From a virus, in IMG/VR virus record IMGVR_UViG_3300028840_007197, positions 30,907-94,906 of that record: a DNA stretch of 64,000 bases. One strand, given 5' to 3'. Shown here in pieces: positions 54,375 to 63,160 of the stretch; position 1 is the stretch's first letter; every line of letters starts with the position of its first letter. The translations under genes were made by a program, and so were the position numbers. The notes beneath the pieces are model-generated. The model did not search any database, was not told where the DNA came from, and saw only the letters and a program-made list of their open reading frames with translations.

Positions 54375-55385
54375 TCAACCCTCATCATAGTTCATGGCCG
54401 CAACCAATAGACCCTCAGCAACAGCATTCAAGGGGTCATTCGCCATCCGGATCTCTGAAACCGGTATAGGGAACTTTTCCTTAGTGGAATTGAAAGCAGT
54501 CTCAAAGAACTCCCTGAAATTAGTGGCCTTAGACGTACCACCGGACAGAATAATAGGAACCGAAGAAGGTAGGTCAATAGACCCCTGTTTCTTAAGGAAT
54601 TCGTTTTTGACCGTATCCAAGGCATACATGATAAGACTCTTGTAATAAACCTGAATGGCTTCTCGCTCACGAAGGAGCTTGGGGTCACCCTTCTCAGCAT
54701 CCATCAGGTCCACGCCCTTTTCCTTAATAGCCATAATCCTACTGGCAGTGGTACCCGTAACCCTGGCCGCACTCTCATCGATCCAGTCGCCCGATCTGGA
54801 AATGGAAAATGCCATTCCTATCATGGTCTGAAACATGAGGCAAACGTTGACCATACCAGCCCCGAACGACAGCGCTAGAGCAGAAAAGTTCTCTTTTGCT
54901 GCGTTACTGTATACGATTGCCGCCGCCTCATTCAAAGGCACAGCCTTATAGCCCATATTGGAAATAATCTTGGAGAACATGGCCTGGTGATAGATAACGT
55001 CCATGGTCTTATCTACAGCTGCAGCAGGAACTGAAAAGAAACAGGTCTCTCCAGGCACTGTCGCCTTTCCAAGTACATTATCCAGAAGAACAGCTAGAAC
55101 TCTTTCAGCCTCAAGTTCTCCAGGAGATATAACACCTTGGGAAAGAGGCCTTCTAACCTCCCTCCTGAATATATTGGCCAGGACTAAGGCCGGGTCGCCA
55201 ATGATATAGATCTTCTCTCCGGACTCGATAAAATCAGTCTTAGAGAGCTTAAGCATGTTTTTAACCTGGGCCTCGTTATCAAGGTCCAGGAAGCTATCAC
55301 GAATACTTTTTATCTGAATCTGACCATTATCATCACGCCTTGAAGAAACCAAAAAACAGGTACCAATATCGATTGATGCACTCAC
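54375..55385 (-). CDS. actin/ParM-like ATPase
   Basis: The 336-aa protein shows the actin-fold signatures: phosphate-1 SIDIGTCFLVS at the N-terminus, connect-1 LNEAAAIVYSNA, phosphate-2 LSFGAGMVNVCLMF and adenosine motif PIILSGGTSKATNFREFF. In phosphate-2 the usual Asp is replaced by Ser (SFGAG instead of DxGGG). An in-frame TTG at 55463 would give a longer basic N-terminus overlapping the previous gene. However, AAGGAGGT lies 5 nt before a GTG at 55385, giving MSASIDIGT, which I prefer. Phage relatives build filaments that move or position DNA or capsids. Its position among neck and tail genes is unusual. Confidence 0.8.
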   Translation of the reverse strand: MSASIDIGTCFLVSSRRDDNGQIQIKSIRDSFLDLDNEAQVKNMLKLSKTDFIESGEKIYIIGDPALVLANIFRREVRRPLSQGVISPGELEAERVLAVLLDNVLGKATVPGETCFFSVPAAAVDKTMDVIYHQAMFSKIISNMGYKAVPLNEAAAIVYSNAAKENFSALALSFGAGMVNVCLMFQTMIGMAFSISRSGDWIDESAARVTGTTASRIMAIKEKGVDLMDAEKGDPKLLREREAIQVYYKSLIMYALDTVKNEFLKKQGSIDLPSSVPIILSGGTSKATNFREFFETAFNSTKEKFPIPVSEIRMANDPLNAVAEGLLVAAMNYDEG

Positions 55386-55407
55386 AGAAACCTCCTTTTT
55401 AAGAATC

Positions 55408-55977
55408 TTATCCGATTTTATCGTTCTTTTTCTTGAGGCCCTTAAGAGCTTTAAGAGCCTCAAGATTAGAATTAACGTTATCCCCAGAAACTTCTCTAGC
55501 TTCAGTCTTAATATTGCTCACCATCCCCTGAGTAGATACCGTTGGTACATATGATTCATCTATAAAGTCAGAAGCCTGCTTCCTTTGGTATTCCGGTGCA
55601 GGGACACCTTGAATAACCCTGTCCGAAAGTATGCTCGATACTTCCTGCTTAATCGAATTAAGAAGGAGAGGAAGAAGGTCATTTATCGAGCTGCTATTAT
55701 TAGACTTAGGTTCAGAGTCCCTACTATTTCCACTCAACTCTTCCCTTACAGCTCTCTTAATATCCTCTATAGCGATCTGTGCCGAAGAAGCCTCAGTATT
55801 CCTTGAATTCACAAATCTTTCAAGGACCGTTATTGTGCCCTTTTTAACCTCTCTTTGTAGGTCTTGAGACCCCTCATATTCCTGATCGGTGTAAACCTTC
55901 TGCTGCTTATAGTAGATAGTGTCCTGTAAGTCGTTTATTTTCAGTCTCTCATATGAATTTCCCAACACTCGTACCAT
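55408..55977 (-). CDS. hypothetical protein upstream of the actin-like gene, 189 aa
   Basis: No family is recognised. The first 50 residues (SYERLKINDLQDTIYYKQQK, YTDQEYEGSQDLQREVKKGT) look like a folded domain. The middle is low complexity with Ser and Asn, and the end is helical and basic (LEALKALKGLKKKNDK). AGAGGT precedes the ATG, and a candidate late promoter lies 28 nt upstream. It precedes the actin-like gene by 22 nt and could be its partner (adaptor or nucleation factor), though ParR similarity is not evident. A virion role is equally possible. Confidence 0.65.
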   Translation of the reverse strand: MVRVLGNSYERLKINDLQDTIYYKQQKVYTDQEYEGSQDLQREVKKGTITVLERFVNSRNTEASSAQIAIEDIKRAVREELSGNSRDSEPKSNNSSSINDLLPLLLNSIKQEVSSILSDRVIQGVPAPEYQRKQASDFIDESYVPTVSTQGMVSNIKTEAREVSGDNVNSNLEALKALKGLKKKNDKIG

Positions 55978-56005
55978 TGGGTGTACCTCTACATATAGCC
56001 TTATT

Positions 56006-56015
56006 CATTAAGAGA
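56006..56015 (-). promoter_or_regulatory. candidate phage late promoter (TCTCTTAATG)
   Basis: The minus-strand decamer with upstream GATAA lies immediately after the intrinsic terminator and 28 nt before the ATG of the 189-aa gene. The terminator-then-promoter order supports a new transcription unit here. It matches the 15314 site at 15 contiguous positions except one. Confidence 0.5.
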
Positions 56016-56022
56016 TTATCAG

Positions 56023-56065
56023 AAATAAAAAGGGGGCGGTCTTTTTATGTTTCGACCGCCCCCTT
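56023..56065 (-). terminator. strong intrinsic terminator after the 131-aa gene
   Basis: On the minus strand a 12-bp perfect stem (AAGGGGGCGGTC / GACCGCCCCCTT) with a 12-nt loop is followed directly by TTTATTT, so the end of the stem and tail give a T-rich run. It lies 44 nt after the stop of the 131-aa gene and just before a candidate promoter. This is the clearest terminator in the window. Confidence 0.88.
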
Positions 56066-56108
56066 CCAAGGAGGACCCAATGGTATCAAACCAAAAGGGT
56101 TACCTGTA

Positions 56109-56504
56109 TTATTCGGCTGAGCTGTACCTCATGAGTGAATCATAATCAATGGGTTCGCTGGCAGCCCTATCCTCTTCATCATCTTTCTCATCGTCATCCT
56201 GAGCAGGGGCCTCTTCAGCAGCAGCCTTCTCGGGGTCGAAGTAGTAGGCTTCGCTCTCTTCGCTGGCTACATAGCTCATATTGTCACCGCAAGCTGGACA
56301 CAGGACCTTGTCATTAACGGTGATTCTGGCAACATGAACATTCTCACCGGCTTCCTTAGCAGCTGCATCACGACGATCATTGATGAGACTGAGCGTAGCC
56401 GTATGATTGCAGCCCTCACAAACGAATTTCGTGACGGCTTCGGCTTCCTTCTCAATCTCGTCAGCAATTTTCAGAAGCTCTTCGGCAGTCTTCTTCAGAG
56501 ACAT
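56109..56504 (-). CDS. small zinc-binding acidic protein, 131 aa
   Basis: An N-terminal amphipathic helix (KTAEELLKIADEIEKEAEAV) leads into a zinc ribbon (CEGC near 29, CPACG near 69). A disordered tail rich in Asp, Glu and Ala follows, with a short final helix. AGGAGGT lies about 5 nt before the ATG. A candidate late promoter lies 58 nt upstream and a strong terminator follows, so it may be made as a single-gene unit and be abundant. It could be a small head, neck or scaffold component; the family is unknown. Confidence 0.75.
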   Translation of the reverse strand: MSLKKTAEELLKIADEIEKEAEAVTKFVCEGCNHTATLSLINDRRDAAAKEAGENVHVARITVNDKVLCPACGDNMSYVASEESEAYYFDPEKAAAEEAPAQDDDEKDDEEDRAASEPIDYDSLMRYSSAE

Positions 56505-56562
56505 ATGGACCTCCTGCTACAGATTATTTCTAGTGATAAGGTGTAACACCTAACCACCACGT

Positions 56563-56572
56563 TATTAATAGA
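56563..56572 (-). promoter_or_regulatory. candidate phage late promoter (TCTATTAATA)
   Basis: The minus-strand decamer TCTATTAATA lies in the 79-nt gap before the 131-aa gene, 58 nt from its ATG. It is identical to the core at 52924. Confidence 0.5.
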
Positions 56573-56583
56573 ATATTAGTGTA

Positions 56584-57480
56584 TTACTCACTCTCAAGCA
56601 TCTTCTCAACCACACGCGCTGCCACCCTGGTAGCCATGATTTTTTTCTTCTTGAGCTCAGCCGGGTCCAGACCAACCTTTTTAAGGTCACTCTGAATATT
56701 AGGGGGCAAGTTGTGGAAGAGCTCCTGGTAATGGTTAGAGTCGAGGTGCTTGGTAAGATCTTCCATAGACCCCGGAGTCTGTTGTTCTTTTACCTCAATG
56801 ACCTCTTCTTCCTCAAGGTCCTGTTTCGGTTCTTCCTTAACAGGACCTTTTTCCTTTGCCGGGGCCTTCTTTTTAGCAGGACCTTTAGTTTTTTTGACAG
56901 ACTTCCATTCCAGTTTAGAACGCCTCTCCAACTCGTCACTCAAAGCTTTCACATGTGGCAGTATAGCCTTCGGTATATCCTTCTCGTGTTTGGTCATCCA
57001 TGATTTAAGAAACTTATCGAGTTCCTTCTCAGCCCCAGTCTGACTGTAGGCAAATTTGAACACATCTGCATCCATGTACTTCTTCAGAGTGCGATAGACA
57101 TTTTTAGGGAGCATTCTATCAGCGTTCTTGTTCTCATCAAGAAAACTCTTAAAAATCTTAGAGAGTGCCATTACTTTAGAGGCACTTCCAGGCTTACCCA
57201 TGAGCGTCTTGATCTCATCAGAAAGAGATGCCTTAATCATTTTAGAATACCTCTTTTCAAGTGACTCATACATCATCTCCGCCATGTCACCCTCGTCCTT
57301 TACGGATCGATGGGACGGCCCTGGCTTAAAATCAGAAGTAGAAAGAATACTATAGAGGTCTGACCACTGACCGCCATGGTAGTCATTAGCAAACCACCAA
57401 ATTGCAGCTTCTATATCAAAGTCGTCAGCCTCTCCTCTGAATTCTTTCTTGAGAAAATCCACCATTTCTTTCTTTTCCAC
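56584..57480 (-). CDS. helical charged protein, 298 aa
   Basis: No family is recognised. The product is helical, with an early WWFANDYHGGQWSDLYSIL segment, a Lys/Pro/Ala-rich linker near 205-230 (KKTKGPAKKKAPAKEKGP), an acidic stretch and a C-terminal helical part (YQELFHNLPPNIQSDLKKVG). A TTG at 57510 lies upstream in frame, but GGGAGG is well spaced before a GTG at 57480 (MEKKEMVDFL), which also avoids overlap with the previous stop at 57491. It is the last gene of the fibre operon and may be an assembly factor or a minor virion protein. Confidence 0.7.
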   Translation of the reverse strand: MEKKEMVDFLKKEFRGEADDFDIEAAIWWFANDYHGGQWSDLYSILSTSDFKPGPSHRSVKDEGDMAEMMYESLEKRYSKMIKASLSDEIKTLMGKPGSASKVMALSKIFKSFLDENKNADRMLPKNVYRTLKKYMDADVFKFAYSQTGAEKELDKFLKSWMTKHEKDIPKAILPHVKALSDELERRSKLEWKSVKKTKGPAKKKAPAKEKGPVKEEPKQDLEEEEVIEVKEQQTPGSMEDLTKHLDSNHYQELFHNLPPNIQSDLKKVGLDPAELKKKKIMATRVAARVVEKMLESE

Positions 57481-57490
57481 AGTATCCTCC

Positions 57491-58861
57491 CTACCACGTA
57501 ATGTTTTCAAAGGTGACTGTACGACCCCGTATAATCCTTGGCTCTGGTATCTCAGGCTTCGCGTTTATAACAGGACTGGCTGGAGACTTCAAAGCCTCTC
57601 TGTAAACATCGGATGAAGCAGGAACAGAAGTCTCACCACCCGTAATCGACAGTTTATATCTGATATCCTTCTCATCGATATGACTGATGGTGAAATGCTG
57701 CTGGTATATAGCTCCACGAGACCCCTGATAGTTTACCGGTCCGACAATATACCGCTCATTGTTCTGACGAACTATGACATCCCTCTCATTAAGAAGAGGA
57801 TAATCAGATGTCCATGTAAGCCAGTCATATCTTATATGAAGGCCCATGTCCGATAATTCTATAGACCGCTCAGTTTCTGGAGGAGCTATGACAATATCAT
57901 AAGGACCATCAAATCCGCCCTTATAATTAGTCCCCATACAATTTGGACAATCATGGTGACTCTGACCATACTGATACTCATAGGAGTCACATGTCTCACC
58001 CATCCACTTCCTTATAAACACCTTGACCCGCTCGCCACCCTGTTCAAGCATCCACCTGTTCCTGTTTATAGCCTCTCTCCAAATCCAATCCACCTCCTCA
58101 ATATCAAAAGTGCTTCTTGCAGACACCTCATCAAGAGGAGTCTCTATATAAGACCCCGGATTCGAGGGGTCATGAGCTACGGTCGTTACTTTATAGTATA
58201 TCCTTTGATTTAGAGCGGATACGACAGCATGTTTCAAATAACGATAAGACAATCGAATCTTACCATTTGGGGGCTTTGGTAACCGAGGGGGTATAGTTTG
58301 CTCCAGGGTATGATTATAGGTGAAACCACTTATAAGAGTTATTTCACCTGTCCTGCCATTAAGGGCGAATGCCGGTACCTGAAGCCACTGACCGTCCCCA
58401 TCATCTATCTCTACTAAAACATCTTGAGACCTGAACGAGCTATCGCCGTTTGATCCAGGCTTTACCACTGGTTTATATCTGGTCCAAACCACCCATTTAT
58501 TATCAGGTTCTTCATAGAACTTCAGCGTTGGAGTTGCATCTTCCCTCTCAACCAGATACTCCTGAGTCTGATCCCTGAAAAACAGTGCGGTCACTATGGT
58601 ATCATTGATCTTTTCGTAGGGCCCATAAGGGTTATCTGTTGACCTGTAGACATTCACTCCAGCGATGCATAAACCGTTATTCTCAGGAATAAGAGTAGGA
58701 TTATCCCAACGTATATCAGCAATCCCTATCAAATAGGGACTGGTCACCATAAGGTTCCGGGGAGCCATAGGAAGCGTAAGGTCCGGAGTCTGAGGACGCA
58801 GGGGATAATTATAATCCGGCCTCTGAGTCTGACTCAACCGACCAGAATGATAGACGGGCAT
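57491..58861 (-). CDS. virion protein with FN3-like N-terminus and zinc site, 456 aa
   Basis: The N-terminal part (APRNLMVTSPYLIGIADIRW, then VNVYRSTDNPYGPYEKI) is FN3-like. Mid-region strands (GRTGEITLISGF, GKIRLSYRYLKH) resemble those of the tail modules. Near residues 285-315 there is CDSYEYQYGQSHHDCPNC, a likely metal site. The C-terminal third is beta-rich with GPVNYQGSRGAIYQQHF. The start overlaps the fibre stop by 1 nt (TAATG). It may be a neck or whisker protein or a fibre adaptor. Confidence 0.65.
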   Translation of the reverse strand: MPVYHSGRLSQTQRPDYNYPLRPQTPDLTLPMAPRNLMVTSPYLIGIADIRWDNPTLIPENNGLCIAGVNVYRSTDNPYGPYEKINDTIVTALFFRDQTQEYLVEREDATPTLKFYEEPDNKWVVWTRYKPVVKPGSNGDSSFRSQDVLVEIDDGDGQWLQVPAFALNGRTGEITLISGFTYNHTLEQTIPPRLPKPPNGKIRLSYRYLKHAVVSALNQRIYYKVTTVAHDPSNPGSYIETPLDEVSARSTFDIEEVDWIWREAINRNRWMLEQGGERVKVFIRKWMGETCDSYEYQYGQSHHDCPNCMGTNYKGGFDGPYDIVIAPPETERSIELSDMGLHIRYDWLTWTSDYPLLNERDVIVRQNNERYIVGPVNYQGSRGAIYQQHFTISHIDEKDIRYKLSITGGETSVPASSDVYREALKSPASPVINAKPEIPEPRIIRGRTVTFENITW

Positions 58862-61800
58862 TACGGTGTCCCCTCTTTATACAGTATCAGCGGTTTCCTC
58901 TGAGTCATAATCTTATGTGACCTGGACTGACTAGTACCTTCAATACTATCCGCTATCATTGAATAATTAAAAGCATACCCCTTACCGACCTTACACCCAT
59001 GAGTCTCACCTGACGTGGCCTGGTTCATGTAGAATGCAGCTGACCAGGTCCCGTCCGTCGTGAAACTTCTCTTGTTTATCGTGTACCACGAATCGAAGTT
59101 ATAAGCCTTAACCTCAAACATTCCATTGGTTAAGCTCATCCTAAACCTTACAGGATCGGAGAGTCCAAGGCCTCTGTATATTACTCTCATCACATCCCCT
59201 ACCCCCACTTCACCATCCATTGCATAACCATCCCAGACAATCTTCTCTCCCAGTACCGTATAATCTACACCAAACTCCTGAGCTACACCTCCAATCGCAT
59301 TCAAAACAACGGTGCAGTCTTCTGCCATCATGCTCAGATGGGTATACTTGTGGCGCACATCATCCGAATCAATGCATATATACTCTGTGAGATACTGGTT
59401 CCTCGTAATCTCATTGACTGGAAGCACATAAGTACAGTTATAGTTCTTGCCATCCAAAAGGATACCACCGGAACAAGTACCATCATTATAACTGATAGTT
59501 GCGGTATTATCAGCATTTGTGATATTAAAAAATACGGGGTCTATTGCATTTCTGAAATCGACCTCAATACTGAAATCCCCAGAGAAAGTGAAAGTCGAGT
59601 CAGCTCTGGCCTCATTAATCCCATCATAGGTCATCTCAAGGAAACCACTGCCCGTCTCCACTGTGGAGTCCCCAGAATATGTCATATCCCATAACCCAGC
59701 ATCATACTCTACATGGTTCCAGGCTCTGAAATCCCTGGGAATGAAATAATCTTCCAGTATATACCTTCCAGTCGGAACCGATGTCCGGTCCTCGACCGGT
59801 ATGAGAACCTTACCACTGCTGCCGTCGAACATAGGATAGGCACCAGAAAGAACCACAATGTTCGAGGAAGTATCCTGAAGAGCTCTGGATATCGTATGGT
59901 AAGGATGATCCAGTGTTCCGTTACCCCACCCATACGTGCCATCACCGGTAATTTCTGTACCATCACTGCCACTCTCTGAAACGAACACGGCACTCCCGAA
60001 GTTGATGTCACTATAATGGGAATGCAGAGTAATGGTATCAAGAGGGCTCTTGTTGAGGTTACAGATAACCCTAAGAGTATCACCCTCGGAGAGGATACCA
60101 TCCATCCCGAGACCATCCCAGAGTACGGTGTACTTAGCCACCGTGAAATCAGTGCCTAAATATTGAGCAGGTCCATCCACTGGGTTTACGGCTATATCTG
60201 AATAATCTACCCCGAAGAAATCGGGTATTCCTACTGATTTCCGGGTCATATCACTATCGGTAAGTTTTATATATGATACGAAAGCCTCTCTAAAAGAGTC
60301 GTATACATAAAATCTGTTAAGCTCTACCGTCTGATCAGTAAGACCTAGATAGTATGAGTCGTAATGGCCACCATCAATAGAAATTGTTGAATCGGCCACC
60401 GACATGGCCTTATCCAATGTTCTGAAGGGATCTTGCTGACCCCCAAAGTTCACATAGTCATCACCAGCGCTAGAGACATACCATGTACCGCTATGAGAAC
60501 CTTCAATATATTCATGAGCTCCAATATCTATGGAACCAAGACTAGCACGGTTTTTACGGTCTATATCAAGATAGTACCGGTCGTAGTCTCCAGTGCCAGC
60601 TCCGATATCGGGTGACCCGGAGGTCAACGAGTAGTCTCTACCCGCCTCGTTAGCATAAAGAGGGTCAGATGTGATATTAGCTGCGTCTACATCAGGGGTT
60701 CCAACGGGGTAAACAGTTACTGTCCCGTAGAAATTATTATTCAGAGAATAAACAGGGGAAGAATCATTGGATATTACCAGGCCATAGGTGCTATTGGTAA
60801 TATTGTTGGAGGCTACAACGCCAGAAGAGCTGCTATCAAGAATAATACCCCCGATGTTATCATCAAGAGTATTGGAAGATATTTCAATACTGCTCGTATC
60901 AAGGCACCTGATAGCTTCAGACGTGTCGTATATAACTGTACTATATACATAAGGATTAAACGATGAAGAAAAATCAACACCTATCTGTACGCCATGGATA
61001 ACAGTACTTCTTATAACCTGGTCGGAGTCGGTTCCCAAGAACTTAATACCTGTCGTTGCATCTCTGATTATACACTCAAAAACTTCTACATTTCTAGTAT
61101 TATTCGCAAGTATGTCTGCTTCCGGGGCACTTAGGGTCAGATTATGTATGCGTGCCTGGCAAGACTCGAAGGAGAGAGCGTTTTTCTCCCACCCTGACCC
61201 AGTAGTATCCTGAACATTATCTGAAGAAATAAGGGGGCGGCAACCGTTTGCTCCCCTAATGGTAAGATCTTTTCCAATTATTTCGGAAGGATTATGGGTA
61301 CCATCATAAAGAACAATGGTCCCACCCCTCTTTGCCCATGCTGTTGCTACAAACAGATTCTGAAGAGGCGTTAGAACTCGACCATCATTCGAATCAGACC
61401 CATATGATGCATCAACGTATAATACGGGCTCTGAAGTTTCTATATCAAAGAGTATCCCATCAAAAACCTTGAAGGTGTCAAAGCCAAAAGATACCTCGTT
61501 ATCTGACGTATCTGTATAATACTCAGCCCGTACTATGTCCCCGCTTACAAGAATATTTTCTAGGGGGATCGATGTCCCATCACCAGATACAGAGCTCTGG
61601 TCCCATATAAGCCTTTCGTTCTGAACCACAAAATCGGAACCGATATACTGTGGGGTCCCCTGAATAACACTGAAAGATACAGAGCTCGAATCATTCGGTC
61701 TTGCTGAAAGTGTAATGTACTTATTGGCTATATCCTGATCGGTTAGTCTGAGTTGATCGATGAAAGGATCGGCCGATTCGAACTTATTAAGCCCTATCCT

Positions 61801-63132
61801 AATTTTGAAGCGCTTGTTGGAGAGACCAGGAACGAACTCGGTCAGAATGGTCTGTGGGGTGCTTGTAGCATCGTAATATTGGAATGAAAATGCCTCTTCA
61901 TCCTTATAGAGTCTCCACGTAACAGATGAATTATCAACAGTTACGGCAGTCTGACTCTTTATGCCATCTACAGAGAATACTCCAAACGTGTTACCGTGTT
62001 TCCTTGAAAGCCCTACCCAGTTTGATGCATCACTATAAAGGAGGAAATAAGCATCATAGACACTAGCATCTGTCCCATATGGAATGTAGTCAATATCTGT
62101 GATGATACTCTTACCAGAAAGGCTGAACAGAGATTGTACAGACGGATTCCTGAAGTCTCCCTGAGAGGAATCAAAACGAACGAGATTGTTTAGGGTAACC
62201 GGTTCCTGAAGAGTCTCCCACCATTTTGTATTCCAGATAGTGCCCGTGAATTTTTCCTGAAAGAATGGCTCTATCTTCTTTTTAAAGATGATACCATCCT
62301 CAGCTCCTTCCACGCCATCTGCTGAAAGAGACCCACTGAATGTATATCCTTTTTCATACCACTGAGATATATACCCGCCAGCACCGCCACCACCATAAGC
62401 ATAATCTGTAGTACCACCATCAACAGAAATAGATCCAGTACCGTCTATATTCCAGGCTAGTATCCACACACTCCCGCCGGAACCTCCACCTGTCTCGACG
62501 GAAGCATCACCTGATTCTCCATTCATGGAAATGGTACCGTTTATGGTAACAGTACCACTTCTGGCTTCTAATTTTATCCCAGAGCCCCCTGAAGTAGCAT
62601 ATGAACCGCTTCCCAGCGATATTGGGGCCTCATAACTACCATAGGGCTCTTTTGGAGCTGGTACTATCTCGGAAGATGAACCCTCATAAATTACACGTAT
62701 CTGGTCTCCAACACCTATAAGGCCCTCAAGGGGTGTCCCGGCCCAGTTGAGAAGGTTCTCAAACACCACATAATAATCATCTGGATAGTACTGTGCAGAT
62801 GCTCCTAAAATATTCAGAGCAACATCAGTAGGATCATCAGGTAAACCACTAAGGCGTACATATCTGTTATCGATGTCATCCTGAGTAAGCGTAAACTCGT
62901 CTACTATAACTCCTGTGACTCCTGGGTCCGGAGTCTTATACCCCCTACCGGCATGGGTTGCCCCATAACCTTTGGTATAGTGACCGAGCTGATTAGTAAG
63001 GGTGCTATTAGCTCCGGGTCCCAGATTTGGACCAAATCCGTAGTCACTCCCATTTATGGATCCATCAATGAGGATATCACCGGAGACCGATTTTATAAGT
63101 CTGCTCTTACCGCTGGCAAATTTATAAGTCAC
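58861..63132 (-). CDS. large beta-helix tail fibre/spike with four module repeats
   Basis: The 1423-aa protein has a right-handed beta-helix at about 570-870, opening with VLYVDASYGSDSNDG and running through coils such as NLTLSAPEADILANNTRNVE and SSIEISSNTLDDNIGGIIL. Two further 'YVSSAGDD' and 'FVSESGSDG' openings follow. Two concanavalin-like beta regions lie at about 290-455 and 1160-1240. A module of about 75 residues ('LTDQDI..KY..LS...GDxxRVIY') occurs four times (about 80-150, 460-540, 957-1034, 1247-1322). The start is GTG overlapping the preceding TGA. This is the best candidate for a receptor-binding or glycan-degrading spike; catalytic residues cannot be assigned. Confidence 0.8.
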   Translation of the reverse strand: MTYKFASGKSRLIKSVSGDILIDGSINGSDYGFGPNLGPGANSTLTNQLGHYTKGYGATHAGRGYKTPDPGVTGVIVDEFTLTQDDIDNRYVRLSGLPDDPTDVALNILGASAQYYPDDYYVVFENLLNWAGTPLEGLIGVGDQIRVIYEGSSSEIVPAPKEPYGSYEAPISLGSGSYATSGGSGIKLEARSGTVTINGTISMNGESGDASVETGGGSGGSVWILAWNIDGTGSISVDGGTTDYAYGGGGAGGYISQWYEKGYTFSGSLSADGVEGAEDGIIFKKKIEPFFQEKFTGTIWNTKWWETLQEPVTLNNLVRFDSSQGDFRNPSVQSLFSLSGKSIITDIDYIPYGTDASVYDAYFLLYSDASNWVGLSRKHGNTFGVFSVDGIKSQTAVTVDNSSVTWRLYKDEEAFSFQYYDATSTPQTILTEFVPGLSNKRFKIRIGLNKFESADPFIDQLRLTDQDIANKYITLSARPNDSSSVSFSVIQGTPQYIGSDFVVQNERLIWDQSSVSGDGTSIPLENILVSGDIVRAEYYTDTSDNEVSFGFDTFKVFDGILFDIETSEPVLYVDASYGSDSNDGRVLTPLQNLFVATAWAKRGGTIVLYDGTHNPSEIIGKDLTIRGANGCRPLISSDNVQDTTGSGWEKNALSFESCQARIHNLTLSAPEADILANNTRNVEVFECIIRDATTGIKFLGTDSDQVIRSTVIHGVQIGVDFSSSFNPYVYSTVIYDTSEAIRCLDTSSIEISSNTLDDNIGGIILDSSSSGVVASNNITNSTYGLVISNDSSPVYSLNNNFYGTVTVYPVGTPDVDAANITSDPLYANEAGRDYSLTSGSPDIGAGTGDYDRYYLDIDRKNRASLGSIDIGAHEYIEGSHSGTWYVSSAGDDYVNFGGQQDPFRTLDKAMSVADSTISIDGGHYDSYYLGLTDQTVELNRFYVYDSFREAFVSYIKLTDSDMTRKSVGIPDFFGVDYSDIAVNPVDGPAQYLGTDFTVAKYTVLWDGLGMDGILSEGDTLRVICNLNKSPLDTITLHSHYSDINFGSAVFVSESGSDGTEITGDGTYGWGNGTLDHPYHTISRALQDTSSNIVVLSGAYPMFDGSSGKVLIPVEDRTSVPTGRYILEDYFIPRDFRAWNHVEYDAGLWDMTYSGDSTVETGSGFLEMTYDGINEARADSTFTFSGDFSIEVDFRNAIDPVFFNITNADNTATISYNDGTCSGGILLDGKNYNCTYVLPVNEITRNQYLTEYICIDSDDVRHKYTHLSMMAEDCTVVLNAIGGVAQEFGVDYTVLGEKIVWDGYAMDGEVGVGDVMRVIYRGLGLSDPVRFRMSLTNGMFEVKAYNFDSWYTINKRSFTTDGTWSAAFYMNQATSGETHGCKVGKGYAFNYSMIADSIEGTSQSRSHKIMTQRKPLILYKEGTP

Positions 63133-63160
63133 TCTTCTTCATCCTCTGTGCGTTCGTTGT
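63129..63160 (-). repeat. 32-bp direct repeat, copy 1
   Basis: The last codons of the FISUMP gene (YNERTEDEEE and the stop) are repeated exactly at 63969-64000. The match stops at the stop codon on one side and reaches the window edge on the other, so its true length is unknown. Confidence 0.9.

Noticed and set aside
55386-55463. Longer basic N-terminus for the actin-like protein from TTG at 55463
   Set aside because: It overlaps the upstream gene, while AAGGAGGT sits ideally before the GTG at 55385 that starts right at the actin fold.
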